From Nephrocerus scutellatus (taxonomy: Eukaryota > Arthropoda > Insecta > Diptera > Pipunculidae): a DNA stretch of 64,000 nt. Below the pieces are notes generated by a model. It ran no database searches and had not been told where the DNA came from. It saw only the letters and a program-made list of their open reading frames with translations. Both the position numbers and the translations under genes were made by a program. Below are positions 31,901-41,145 of this stretch, piece by piece. The stretch covers positions 28,868,669 through 28,932,668 of the forward strand of contig OX352762.1 in NCBI GenBank assembly GCA_947095585.1, read 5' to 3'. The number at the start of each line of letters is the position of its first letter. The first letter of the stretch is position 1.

Positions 31901-32366
31901 ATGTCTGCCTGAGTTAGCCGCAGCTCTACGCAATTGCGTACATGATACTGTGCACTATTCTCCCCATTATCTCGTGTTCGGCCAGCACATGTCCCTACAT
32001 GGGTCAGAATACGCGTTAAGGAGCTTACTAGGTGTATCAGACGATTCCAATGAAGTGTTTACACTGGCTAAAGCAAATCGCCTCAGCTTAGTCAAACATA
32101 AGGTTGGGCATTACCTCCGGGTGGCTCATGAAAAATCGGCGCAGCCGTATAACTTACGAAGTAGACATCGACATTTTAGTCTGAACCAACCCGTCTTCGT
32201 TAGATCGTTTGTCCAAAGTAACGCTGCGAATAAGTTCTCGGCCAAATTATCAGCCAAATTCGTTCCAGCTATCATCGATGGCAAGGTTGGTAACGTGGCC
32301 TATCGTATCAGAAGTCTGGAGGGTAAGGTGTTGGGTACCTACCATGTTAAGGATATCCGCACTTAA
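28791..32366 (+). CDS. pol: Gypsy pol polyprotein (protease, RT, RNase H, integrase)
   Basis: An open frame of 1,191 codons in the -1 frame relative to gag; translation probably enters by frameshifting in the overlap, so the upstream Met is not meaningful. Domains (residues counted from the frame start): aspartic protease LLDSGAT (about 166-171); reverse transcriptase about 320-540 with FGLCNAPQ and catalytic YLDD (466-469); RNase H about 605-730 with QCDAST and YTDHSSL; integrase with zinc-binding H-x-H...CPKC (about 848-888) and catalytic D918, D978 and E1013 (FIDFLGP, SDNGRQF, SERVNR). No chromodomain is evident at the end. All catalytic residues seen are intact. It stops 157 bp before the 3' LTR. 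Confidence 0.95.
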   Translation: MFQLFEHGTYLHELPYSTNWYLLLSMWSKGHYYSSVSEMCGKPARWFSENWESGTTGSHIAQQQLIECGQQCRPTDSTIIDHDSKTVLVVTGRSNPRRTLPHNNHNPLTNKVGSMLSKQSTRYQKYWDQRKKMRSDITSSVVAPEDGDNRPYANVLVNNIPYRGLLDSGATISVLGRGSEKLLANPFVNVHNFPMPIRTASGQSQRVHGYIEAMVSFNGVTHRFTLYLVPSLEQPLYLGIDFWNRFRIAPKLCSLNISDDFLEHPTTPKYHVLTGSDQQELNIIKELFPASDKVGLGRTSFITHSIDVGSAKPVKQRFYSVSPAIQGLMYGELDRMLSLGVIEESRSPWCSPVTLVRKGNGKVRLCLDARELNRVTTKDAYPLPLISGLLGRLDQTRVITAIDLKDAFWQIPLDPSSRDKTAFTVPGRPLYQFTVMPFGLCNAPQTLCRLMHQVIPHSLHDKVFVYLDDLLVTSATLAEHFGLLREVARLLKIAGLTINLAKSKFVLREVDYLGYVVGDGCLRTNPEKCRAILEFPTPTTTKQIRRFLGMCGWYRRFISNFAALAAPLTDLTGKTKSKWSAAADVSFNALKNALSSAPVLANPDYNKPFFIQCDASTVGVGSVLFQTDDEGNERPIEFISHKLNAAQRNYSVTELECYAAVLSVQKFRPYIEGYTFVIYTDHSSLRWLMTRKDLSGRLARWSLKLQAFDFQIGYRKGSVNVVPDTLSRAFGEDSPAHGVSPNDSDTPHEGRLIGSVEHADVSDSLTISSLSTPVLHIDLNSPSFQEPEYVAQIAKIQQMKDCTHNFTIRDNKILIAPAYGLRYLDSDIPVFKLVVPQSMTSNLIEQAHNPPTSAHLGRSKTLERLQRHFFWPRMSSQVKEFVASCPKCKMNKAVNYSTRPAMGAPVVSTRPFQKLFIDFLGPYPRSKRGNAYIVIVLDHFSKFVIIKALREATAPLMCAFLENEVFLMFSVPEVVISDNGRQFTSLLFRDLLTKYGVRHVRTPVHSPQSNASERVNRTLLSAIRSYINDHEHTEWDGCLPELAAALRNCVHDTVHYSPHYLVFGQHMSLHGSEYALRSLLGVSDDSNEVFTLAKANRLSLVKHKVGHYLRVAHEKSAQPYNLRSRHRHFSLNQPVFVRSFVQSNAANKFSAKLSAKFVPAIIDGKVGNVAYRIRSLEGKVLGTYHVKDIRT

Positions 32367-32522
32367 CTAACCCACCTTGGCGATGGTTCGTTTCACCTCA
32401 TTCGTCCGGTCGTAGCAGGAGACGATTCCTTCGTAGTTAAAGCATACGCTAGGAACCGCTCCCAGTAAGTGTTAGGCCCGGCTTGAGACCTCTCCTCTCT
32501 GGTGTGGGACAGCCCCACGATT
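32367..32522 (+). other. Gypsy region between pol and 3' LTR, no obvious polypurine tract
   Basis: The bases next to the LTR (GGGACAGCCCCACGATT) are not purine-rich, and no run of ten or more purines occurs in the 40 bases before the LTR. No env-like frame fits in this space. Confidence 0.6.
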
Positions 32523-35425
32523 TGTAACGACCGTCTTCGTCGACGGTCATTCCAATTATTCAATGCGATTTTCACTGGAAAGTAAAATTCATCGTGTAAA
32601 CGCAATAGGCTCGACATGGGTTTTTACTCATCACTAAGTTGGCAGAACTGACAGGAGGTTGTCATGGCGAGGTTTGGGTTGGTGGTGTTCAGTTTCCGGT
32701 GACCGAGCAGAGTGTGTGGATGGAGGAGACCAACGAGCGAAAAAAAAACCATTTTCGCCTTATTTTTTTTGAGTATTAGTATATACGAGTGTTAGTCATT
32801 AATTGACTAAATTTTGAATCTGCGACCATCCGGTAATTCGTTTATGGTGATCTCGGATTAGCAATCAAAACGATTGCCAAAAAAGTGATTACAATGTCAA
32901 GTGGCGATATCGAGTCGTGTTTCTCGGTATCAGACCCACGCTGGAAATTTTTTTTGGTTAACTATCCTAAATTGGAAAAATGCAAATGCAACGTCGGAGG
33001 AGCGCCCAGACTTTACATTTCTTTGCCATAAGCAACGCCATTAAGCCTTAAATAAACCGCATGAATCCTGTGTGTGAATGATATACCGACCGCCAGAGTA
33101 TATATATGTACATAAACCTTCGTGCTACAAACTCGGATAAACGGTTTTGTAAAGCGTGGCCGCCTCGATATGCAAAGTCATCGGAATTGTGAAAAGACGA
33201 CTGCGAACAGCAAACACGGCATAGTGAGTTGTGTTATTTTCTTCTACTTCGAGACCGGCTATCTGTTTGCTACAGTAGTCATTAATTACTGCGATTTTAA
33301 TCTGCAACCATCCGTGAAATTCGTATATGGTGATCTCGGATTAGTATTTGAATCAATTGCCCAAAAGTTATTGCAGTGTCAAAATAAATAAACCCCAAAA
33401 TTGCAACACTCAAAATTTTAACATGATTATTAATAAATTATAGCATGTATTCTATTTCATCAAAGTTTATTAAAAGTTTATCAGAAGTTTCGCTTATTCG
33501 CCAGACTAATAAATAAACTTTTCCGCAGCAAAAAAAGGTGCTGCTATGACACAACATATTATTTAACAGTGACTCGGAATTTTCAAATTAATCTGCACAT
33601 TGGGGACCCCACGCAAATCCGAAAGATGCCTTGCACGTGCGATAACCCAAAAGAAATTTATTGCGAACATAAAATATTGTTAGCGTTATTCCATCTATGC
33701 GAGCGGCTATAACATTAATTTAGAGTTGAAAGGAGCATTGAACCATTATATTCCCAACAGAAGAGAAGAAAAAGGTCCAGTCCTTTTCCGATTATCCCAT
33801 TATCTTAGTTGGAAAACTGCAAATGCAAAGTCGGAGGAACGACCAGACTTCACATTTTCCTTTTCTTGGCGGCTTGGAAGTTATCTGAGCAACAAGGTTC
33901 CAGTCACAAATCTGATGAACGATAGTGCAGGTTGTGCCCAAACTAATGCATCCTGGACACCACCAAAACTTCCGCATTGGGACGATGTCATCATCGACAA
34001 GAACGGACAGTGTTTTGGCTCATCTTCATCTTGTATACCCCGGACATCCTGGAGACGAAGACTTCCTTTTTTTGGCCAGCGTAAAAAAAAAAACAAAAGG
34101 AAAAAAAAAAACAAAATTATTTTTCTTGTCTTATTGAATATCTGTATACCTAGCTAAATGAAACTTAATTGTTTACATTACGATAATTATGACGAATAGT
34201 ATGTATAAGATGATACTAATTTTTTTCTCTTGTTTATTACATTTTGTCTTCTTTGCCTAGAATAGCACCGGTTGGAGGATCATCGAGCTCGGTCGACCCG
34301 ATAACTGGAGGCTGATCCACGTCACACGCATAATGTGTACCCATAGTAAGGCGTTGAGCCGATTACTGTTCCATTAAATGATTATCAATACATATGGATA
34401 CTAATTTTCGCTTACATTTGTATTAATGAGTTCTTTTGTAAGATTTCCCATATATTAGTATTAATCAATTTAACTACTACCTTGCTATTTTATATTAGTG
34501 TTAATAGGATGAAATATTGCTTTTTTTTTTCATTAGATCAGTATCATTACCTATAGATACTATTTTTAGATTATCTTAGTATTAATGAATTTTACTACTA
34601 CCATCCTACTATATATTATAATATTATTAAGTAACTATTGCTTTTACATTAAACTAATATTAATACCTATCGATACCACTTATCGATTATATTAGTTTAA
34701 TAAATCCATTTATAATCTTTTCACCGAATTTACGAATTTAATTACTATCTATTTTATTATACACTATTAATAAGTTTAGTTACTACTTTCTCCCTTATCA
34801 TGGTTTGATAAAGTTAGTTGCTACTTTTCCTAGTGTATTAGTTTTCATGAATTTAATCGTTACTTATCCTAGTATATTAAGTATGAATAACTTAAATTAC
34901 CACTTTCTCATCACATTAAGATAAGTAGCTTTAATGATCTATTTTTCTATCTATGTCTATTTTTTTTTTATATATAAATATTGGTTTTCACCATTTAACC
35001 ATTTTTCTTCCTATTACATTGGTATGAATAAATCCAATTATCATCTTCTATTAAGTAAATCATTTCTACTCCTAGTAATGTAATGAGTTCAATCTTTACC
35101 CTTATGCTATTGTCTCAATATTAATAAACCTAATTGAATATCGTTTAATTTTGCTTTTTCTATCGGGTATTAAAACAAATACCTATGCGTCGTTAAAGTC
35201 GTTCATCGCCGGGGAGGGTGATCGTGGGCCAAGTGAGGCAGTGGGTGCGGCATTTTCTCTTTGTTTTCTCTCGTGAATCGTTACAAAGGCAGCGAACTTA
35301 AATTCGTTCTGGAGACCCAGCAAACCCCCCCATCTCTATGCTGAGCCGAGCCGGACCAAGCTGCCAGCTGGGTTACTCCAGGTCGAAAATTCGGGAACGT
35401 GTTCATTTCTGAATGAACCGTTTCA
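32523..35425 (+). repeat. 3' LTR, 2,903 bp
   Basis: Same length and, at every place compared by eye, same sequence as the 5' LTR. It contains the same homopolymer lengths (for example the ten-T run at 34960), implying very recent insertion. Confidence 0.95.
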
Positions 35426-35429
35426 AACG
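35426..35429. repeat. Target-site duplication AACG, right copy
   Basis: Matches AACG at 23244-23247. Confidence 0.9.
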
Positions 35430-35692
35430 GAACAAGACTTTCCGTTAAAAAACTTATGCCAAATGTTATTGAAGCAAAAATTATTAGCGGTAAAAGTAAA
35501 GGTGAAGATGTGTTGATTCCGCGTATCCCAATGATTCCTACCGATTTGCCTTTCGATTTCAAACGACTGCAGTTTCCAGTGCGCCTTGCTTTCGCGATTA
35601 CAATCAACAAAGCCCAAGGACAATCACTAAGCGTTGCTGGCTTAAGTTTGCATAATCCATGTTTTTCACATCGGCAGCTTGCTCAAGGGTAG
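35430..35692 (+). pseudogene. Helitron helicase C-terminus, after Gypsy insertion
   Basis: The frame encodes TRLSVKKLMPNVIEAKIISG, then GEDVLIPRIPMIPTDLPFDF, FPVRLAFAITINKAQGQSL. This is the end of a PIF1-family helicase (A-F-A-I-T-I-N-K-A-Q-G-Q-S-L is motif VI-like). It continues directly the fragment that stops at 23247. Confidence 0.9.
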
Positions 35693-35862
35693 GAACGCCA
35701 ACAAAATGGTTCATTTTTTCACCAAATGGAAAAACCAAAAATATTGTTTATCCACACGCACTACAATGAGACGAAAAACAAATAAAATGATTTTTGCAAA
35801 TTAGCAATTTTGTTAAAAAAAACAAACACATATTTTATTTAGCCGCCGGGTGTTTTAGTTAG

Positions 35863-36440
35863 TATATAAATAAAAATGAAATTTTTTGCGGTTGTTATTT
35901 ATAGAAAATCACACTTACCAACCGATTTTTATGAAATTTCAAGGTATATTATTGGCAGGTGGAGGAAGGTCATAGACCATAGAATCGCTCCCTTCCCCCA
36001 CCCAAGGGTCATGAAATGTAAAATTTACAAAAACTTACAACACTTTCTAATAAAATTTGGAAGTTTGTAAAAGTTTGGAAGTGATCGGTCCGCAGTGCCG
36101 AGGGGCTCCATATTTTTTTTTAAATTAACCCAATTTTATTCAAACTTTGCACACATGTGATTAGAGAATTTACAAGAAAAATTTTAAATATAAATGTTTT
36201 ATTTTATTTTATTACCATATGGTTTAACATAGAGTTGATTTTATATTTATATGATGTTATTAAATATATCTGCAGTTCATTTAATAATATTTAACTGAAA
36301 GAAATTAACAAAACATAAAACCAAATTTTCAAATTAAGTATGCTAAAAGTTTCAAAAATTATAATTCTTTTTAATAAAAGAAAAATTTAATTGAAAAACA
36401 CTCAGGAAATCAAATCAATTGAGTTTGCTTAAAAATAAAA
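35863..36440. other. Repeat debris right of the Helitron
   Basis: TATATAAATAAAAATGAAATTT at 35862-35884 resembles the 5' start of another Helitron, so the first may have inserted into or beside a second. 36060-36190 is a family C fragment (GTGATCGGTCCGCAG, CACACATGTG). No gene. Confidence 0.4.
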
Positions 36441-36842
36441 ATGCAGGTGTGGGCTCAACACGACTTTCTTTTACAATTTTTTCTTTATTTTTATCATTGG
36501 GTGGGCTCGGAATCTTCAGTAAATGTATAATTAATTTTATTTTTTTTTTGTTTTTCTTTTAATTTTAACAGATTTCCCATAAGTAAAAAAAACTCGAAAA
36601 ACGCAGTTGACCGATTTCCACTAAAATCAACTGGGACTTCCCAATTTATGTAAAAAGCCTAAATATGAATTTTCATCCCCATAAGTTCATCTGTTTGGGC
36701 TGTAGAGTGGACAAAGACAGATATTTTTTTCGCTTTTCTGACTCAGGTGATACAGTAATGGGTATCTGCAAAAATCCCGAGTTCAAAAGTTTTCATGATT
36801 ACTATATTTCTTTTACTATGTAAAAGAAAGTAATATAATTCC
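36441..36842 (+). repeat. Dispersed ~400-bp repeat (family D), copy 1
   Basis: Shares with 37011-37465, in order, GTGTGGGC(T/A)CAACACGACTTTC, GTAAATGTAT, ACAGATTTC, ACTCGAAAAAC, CAATTTATGTAAAAAGC, TTTTTTTCGCTTTT, GACTCAGG, CTGCAAAAATCCCG and AAAGAAAGTAA. Confidence 0.65.
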
Positions 36843-37010
36843 AATCTTTTACGAACTATTTTTCAATAGCATTTTGTAATCAATTTAATATTTTTAATAA
36901 AATGGAAGCAAGTATTAACGTAAAACAAATTCTACAAAACTTCAGGTGCTGTAAACCATTTTTTTAACTTAAGATATTACCAAAATAAGAAGTATTACTT
37001 TTTTAAAAAA

Positions 37011-37465
37011 ATGGAGGTGTGGGCACAACACGACTTTCTTTTACGAACGGGGCCGGAACCTTAAGTAAATGTATATCAATTTTTTTTCAAATTTTTTTTA
37101 TTTTTATTTTGTGTTTTGTTTAAATTTCTTTTGCACTTAACAGATTTCTCCTAAGTCCTATACTTTTTGAGTTATTTGCAAATACTCGAAAAACTGTCTT
37201 AGTAAACTGTCACTTCCGGTTGTCAGATTTCCGTCAAAATCATCTGGCCCCTCACAATTTATGTAAAAAGCTTAAATATGATACAATTTTCATCATCAAG
37301 TTCAACCGTCTGGGCGTAGTGTGAAAACAGACAGACAGACAGAGATTTTTTTCGCTTTTTTGACTCAGGAGATACGGTAATGGTTAAATCTGCAAAAATC
37401 CCGGGTTCGAAAATTTTCATGATTAATATACTTCCTTTTACCTTTTTAAAAGAAAGTAAAAATTA
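37011..37465 (+). repeat. Dispersed ~450-bp repeat (family D), copy 2
   Basis: Diverged direct copy of 36441-36842 with an expanded CAGACAGACAGACAGAGA microsatellite at 37329. The two copies lie about 570 bp apart in the same orientation. Confidence 0.65.
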
Positions 37466-37780
37466 ATTACAATACCAAATTCTGTGCTAAATTTGCTATA
37501 CGGTAGTATTTGCTTCCGTTACTCAAAGAAATTGTTTAATAAATTTCAAATGCGATTTCTAAGAAATCTATATTTTAGCACCTAGTTCGTTGTATAATAA
37601 ACATTTGGTTTAAAAAAATTATTAGAAAAAAGAGCAGGGTAGGCTGTGTCGAAGACACGGCCGTGGGTTTTGAGCGTGACAACGTCTGTCCGGGACGAAA
37701 GAAAAGAAAACAAAGATCTTGTTGTCTGTGGGACATAAACACGGACGGATATATTAAAAAAAATTTCTATACTAAATAAC
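37466..37780. other. Unassigned
   Basis: Contains a short perfect hairpin, GGCTGTGTCGAAGACACGGCC (37651), of the kind seen near Helitron 3' ends. No coding sequence. Confidence 0.35.
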
Positions 37781-37893
37781 GGGTGTTTTTTTGGGAGGTT
37801 TGTTTTTCCGATAGATGTCGTTTTATTTTATGACAGTTGTTTTGACAGCTCAAAGTGGCATTTCTACTCAGTATTGTTTGGCAAATCATTATG

Positions 37894-37939
<46 letters not shown>

Positions 37940-38255
37940 GGCGTGGTAGCCATATGCCAGAAATTGTGTTTAAATGTTAAATGCCAAAAAATTATCTACC
38001 AAATAAAAAAAAATTTTGGTCATTTCATAATTTTATATGTGTTTTATTCAAAAAAAAAATCGGCAACCTCTTAAAAAAACACGTTATATCTAATGGGTGT
38101 TTTTTTAAGAGGTTGCCGATTTTTTTTTTGAATAAAACACATATAAAATTATGAAATGACCAAAATTTTTTTTTATTTGGTAGATAATTTTTTGGCATTT
38201 AACATTTAAACACAATTTCTGGCATATGGCTACCACGACTATTTTTCACAAATGT

Positions 38256-38287
<32 letters not shown>

Positions 38288-38400
38288 CATAATGATTTGC
38301 CAAACAATACTGAGTAGAAATGCCACTTTGAGCTGTCAAAACAACTGTCATAAAATAAAACGACATCTATCGGAAAAACAAACCTCCCAAAAAAACACCC
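37781..38400. mobile_element. 620-bp palindrome: two mariner-type MITEs in inverted orientation
   Basis: Left copy 37781-38083 and right copy 38095-38400 are near-perfect reverse complements around an 11-bp centre (TTATATCTAAT). Outer ends GGGTGTTTTTTTGGGAGGTTTG and ...AACCTCCCAAAAAAACACCC pair, as do TTTTGACAGCTCAAAGTGGC / GCCACTTTGAGCTGTCAAAA and GGTTGCCGATTTTTTTT with its complement. Each copy has a long poly(A)/poly(T) tract (about 46 A at 37890; about 31 T at 38257). The leader CAGTATTGTTTGGCAAATCA matches the mariner relic at 2013. Arms of about 300 bp could form a long hairpin RNA. Confidence 0.85.
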
Positions 38401-38405
38401 TTTAC

Positions 38406-38520
38406 AAGTCCTACGACTGCACCGTAGCTCATCACATACATCATCATCACATCACATTATATATAAATTATTTATAAGCGAATTTTAATGTTCATAGCCA
38501 CTGACTGTGAAGTGGCTGCA
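38406..38520 (+). repeat. Diverged duplicate of the Foldback element's outer arm
   Basis: ATCATCACATCACATTATAT, AAATTATTTATAAGC, TTTAATGTTCATA and GTGAAGTGGCTGCATATT repeat, with differences, the first ~125 bp of the adjacent arm (ATCAATCACATCACATACA, AATAATTTATAAGC, AAATGTTCATAA, GTGAGGTGGGTACATATT). Confidence 0.55.
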
Positions 38521-40003
38521 TATTGGTTTCAACTCACATACACACATGATCATCAATCACATCACATACAACAGAATAAATAATTTATAAGCTGATTTAA
38601 ATGTTCATAACAATTTATTGTGAGGTGGGTACATATTAAATATATCATATCACTGCACAAACATAGTAATGCAGTTGCTTCGAAAGTAGTAGGAGAAGTA
38701 AGATCTGTTGAAAAAAATATGTGCGTGTAATCTTTACGCGCGGTTGGAGTGAAATTCTTTGACGTTATGGCCAATATTACGATTAAATTAAAAGGCACGA
38801 ATCCCTTGAGAAATGGCTTGGTCCCAAAAATCCCAGGCCCTATTGGCCAGATCCCAGAATTTCCATAGGAACAAATCTTATAGTCACATATTAGTCCTAC
38901 ATTCCGAATTTCATGCGAATCGCTTGAGAAATTGATTTGCTCCAGAAATTCCAGACCATAATAATCATATTCAGGAATTTCCATAGGAACAAGTCTTAAA
39001 GTCACATATTAGTCCTACATTCCGAGTTTCATACGAATCCCTTGAGAAATGGCTTGGTTCCAAAAATCCCAGACCCTATTGGCCAGATCCCAGAATTTCC
39101 ATAGGAACAAGTCTTATAGTCACATATTAGTCCTACATTCCGAGTTTCATACGAATCCCTTGAGAAATGGCTTAGTTCCCAAAGTACTGACATTTAAAAT
39201 TGGCTCACTTAACAGTGTGACGCTTAACAGTGTCTCACTTAACAGTGTCTTACTTAACAGTGTCTCACTTAACATTTTACTTTTTGAACATGCACCCCAT
39301 TATACCTTGTAGTGAGACGTTGTCACGTCAAAATAAAATTAACTTCAATTCAATGGATAGTTAAATGTGATATTTTAAGTTTCTTACATTGCATTGTACT
39401 TTTGACGTGACAACGTCTCACTACAAGGTATATGGGGTGCATTTTCAAAAAGTCAAATGTTAAGTGTACAGTGCTCACACTGTTGTGAGACACTGTTGCG
39501 AGACACTGTTAATTGAGACACTGTTGCGAGACACTGTTAAGTGAGACACTGTTTTAAGACACTGTTGTGAGACACTGTTAAGTGAGACACTGTTAAATGT
39601 CATTATTGTGGGAACTAAGCCATTTCTCAAGCGATTTGCGTGAAGTTCGGTATGTAGGGGTAAGATGCGACTATAAGACTTCTTCCTATGGGTATTCTGG
39701 AATATGAACATTATGGTCTGGAATTTCGGGAACTAAGCAATTTCTTAAGCAACTCGTGCCTTTTAATTTAACCGTAATATTGGCCACAACGTCAAAGAAT
39801 TTCAATCCAACCGCGCGTAAAAATTACCTTACTATTATCCTACTACTATCGACGCAACTGCATTACTATGTTTGTGCAGTGATATGATATATTTAATATG
39901 TACCCACCTCACAATAAATTGTTATAAACATTTAAATCAGTTTATAAATTATTTATTCGTTGTGTGTGATGTGATTGATGATCATGTATGTGGTTTCAAT
40001 AAC
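38521..40003. mobile_element. Foldback-like element with long inverted arms
   Basis: Left arm about 38521-39332 and right arm about 39397-40003 are inverted copies around a 64-bp loop; for example CATGATCATCAATCACATCA, ATTTATAAGCTGATTTAAATG, CACTGCACAAACATAGTAATG and TTGTAGTGAGACGTTGTCAC all occur inverted in the other arm. Inside the arms are tandem repeats: a ~118-bp unit (CCTTGAGAAATGGCTTGGT...) present three to four times in the left arm and once in the right, and a 15-bp minisatellite (CTTAACAGTGTCTCA) beside the loop in both arms. Long terminal arms built of tandem repeats of varying number are the hallmark of Foldback elements. No transposase is present. Confidence 0.75.
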
Positions 40004-40027
40004 ATACAATCAAGCAGAGCAGAACGA

Positions 40028-40161
40028 AACAAACATATGCAGTAGTAGGCTGCGGTCAAGAATTCAGCCGCTGCGCAGTTTATGCTGCATGTTGGTCAAA
40101 AATTCACTTTTCAGCCAATGCATTAAAGAAAAATCGACTGCGCAGTTTACGCAGCTACTTA
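40028..40161 (+). repeat. Dispersed repeat, 'gctgcggtcaag' family, copy 2
   Basis: GGCTGCGGTCAAGAATTCAG, GCTGCGCAGTTTATGCTGCA and GCGCAGTTTACGCAGC match 1553-1695 in the same order. Confidence 0.55.
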
Positions 40162-40427
40162 AAATTGGATGCAAATACCAAATGTAAATGTCAAATTATC
40201 GCCCTACAAGCAGACTGTAAGTCGGTTCAAAATATAGCCGCAATTTCGTGCATACCGACTGCCTGCCATTTTTTTGTGCAGCACAAGCTGCGAAGATTCT
40301 TAATTCTTTACCGCAGCCGTTGTTATAGTATAGTCTCTGTTCATTTTCTATCAGTGCTCTGCTCTGCTCTTTCTATCCACATTGCATAAAATGATACAGT
40401 GCTCTGTGAGAGAGAGAAAAAATACAA

Positions 40428-40534
40428 ATGTTACAAAAAAGAGGTAAGGCCATTTACAAGTTGCAAGCGACGTTGCTGTTGCTGCTATTTGCTTTTCTTC
40501 TGGCTTATCCAATCCTTAGTCATTCATGTATACA
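40428..40534 (+). CDS. Orphan first exon with signal-anchor peptide (candidate)
   Basis: ATG at 40428 in good context (AATACAAATG) opens MLQKRGKAIYKLQ, then a hydrophobic stretch ATLLLLLFAFLLAYPIL and SHSCI. It ends at ...ATACA|GTAAGT, a perfect splice donor (phase 2). This is the expected shape of a secreted or type II membrane protein's first exon. No in-frame second exon was found. The nearest acceptor (CCTCTTACAG, 40720) would lead to a stop five codons on, although another frame there stays open to 40927. It may be a gene with distant exons, a gene fragment or chance. Confidence 0.3.
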
Positions 40535-40540
40535 GTAAGT

Positions 40541-41145
40541 TCGATTGCTGGTTTGATGTTCGATCGTAAGTTGGATGTCTGCCACTGAACAACGAATCAA
40601 CCATCGACCATTGAGTCAACCATCAAACATCATACATGGCATTCATTAAGCATCGGTTTTTACATCCACTTTAATCTGTTGCTCTGTTTGATATAAATTT
40701 GAAGATTGCCTCTTACAGAATTGGTTCTTATTAAATTGAAAAAAACCTGCATCAATATTTCTATTTTGGAAAACGGACTTACCGCGTTTAAACTGATTTC
40801 ACCCAATCGATTTCGACAAATGAAAATATTCGTTTGGCGTCAGCATTGGAATGTGGCAATGTTACAACAAATGTATACGCTTTTCTCAAGATTAGGAACA
40901 GTGCCTCACCACGAAGTCTTATTTTAAACGGGACCAAAAAAAATCGACCATATTAAATTGGTCCTTACAAAATTAAATGTTTTCTTCTTCCGAAAGTGAA
41001 TTGGAAGGTCGTTCCACTCATCATTTAACAAGAATCTACTTTAGCATAACATGCTATCGGAGTTAAATCATTTGAAAAATGTCTTTTGTCAAGATTTAAG
41101 GCTACATGTGGGTTTAAAAATTCCATCATTTTAAGAAATATATTA
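40541..41145. other. Unassigned sequence
   Basis: An open frame to 40927 (ELVLIKLKKTCINISILENG...) begins after an acceptor-like CCTCTTACAG but has no recognised domain. Otherwise AT-rich. Confidence 0.3.

Larger units (their letters stand above)
23248..35425 (+). mobile_element. Full-length Ty3/Gypsy LTR retrotransposon, 12,178 bp
   Basis: Two direct LTRs of 2,903 bp (23248-26150 and 32523-35425) enclose a tRNA-type primer binding site, gag and pol. The LTRs begin TG, end CA, align at a constant offset of 9,275 bp with no length difference, and are flanked by the 4-bp duplication AACG. Pol order is protease, RT, RNase H, integrase, the Ty3/Gypsy order; no env frame lies between pol and the 3' LTR. 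Both frames are uninterrupted, so the copy is young and possibly competent. Very long LTRs are known in the Ulysses/Osvaldo group of fly Gypsy elements, so that placement is an inference. It is inserted in the helicase gene of the Helitron. Confidence 0.95.
19963..35862 (+). mobile_element. Autonomous-type Helitron, decayed, split by a Gypsy element
   Basis: The 5' end TCTATATATATAAAAGTG (19963) follows an A. The 3' end GCCGCCGGGTGTTTTAG with final TTAG at 35862 precedes a T, fitting rolling-circle insertion between A and T; the terminal CTRR is changed to TTAG. Between them lie a Rep (HUH) domain and a PIF1-type helicase in the order Rep then helicase, the hallmark of Helitrons. Subtracting the 12,178-bp Gypsy insertion and one TSD leaves about 3.7 kb, shorter than intact autonomous copies, so the N-terminal Rep part is deleted. 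Several in-frame stops and one frameshift show it was dead. Confidence 0.85.

Noticed and set aside
32367..32522. env gene of an errantivirus-like element
   Set aside because: Only 156 bp separate pol and the 3' LTR, with no membrane-type frame, so this is an env-less Gypsy element.
39185..39600. CRISPR array from the evenly repeated CTTAACAGTGTCTCA units
   Set aside because: Units are contiguous with no unique spacers, inverted on the other side of a loop, and the genome is eukaryotic; it is a Foldback-arm minisatellite.
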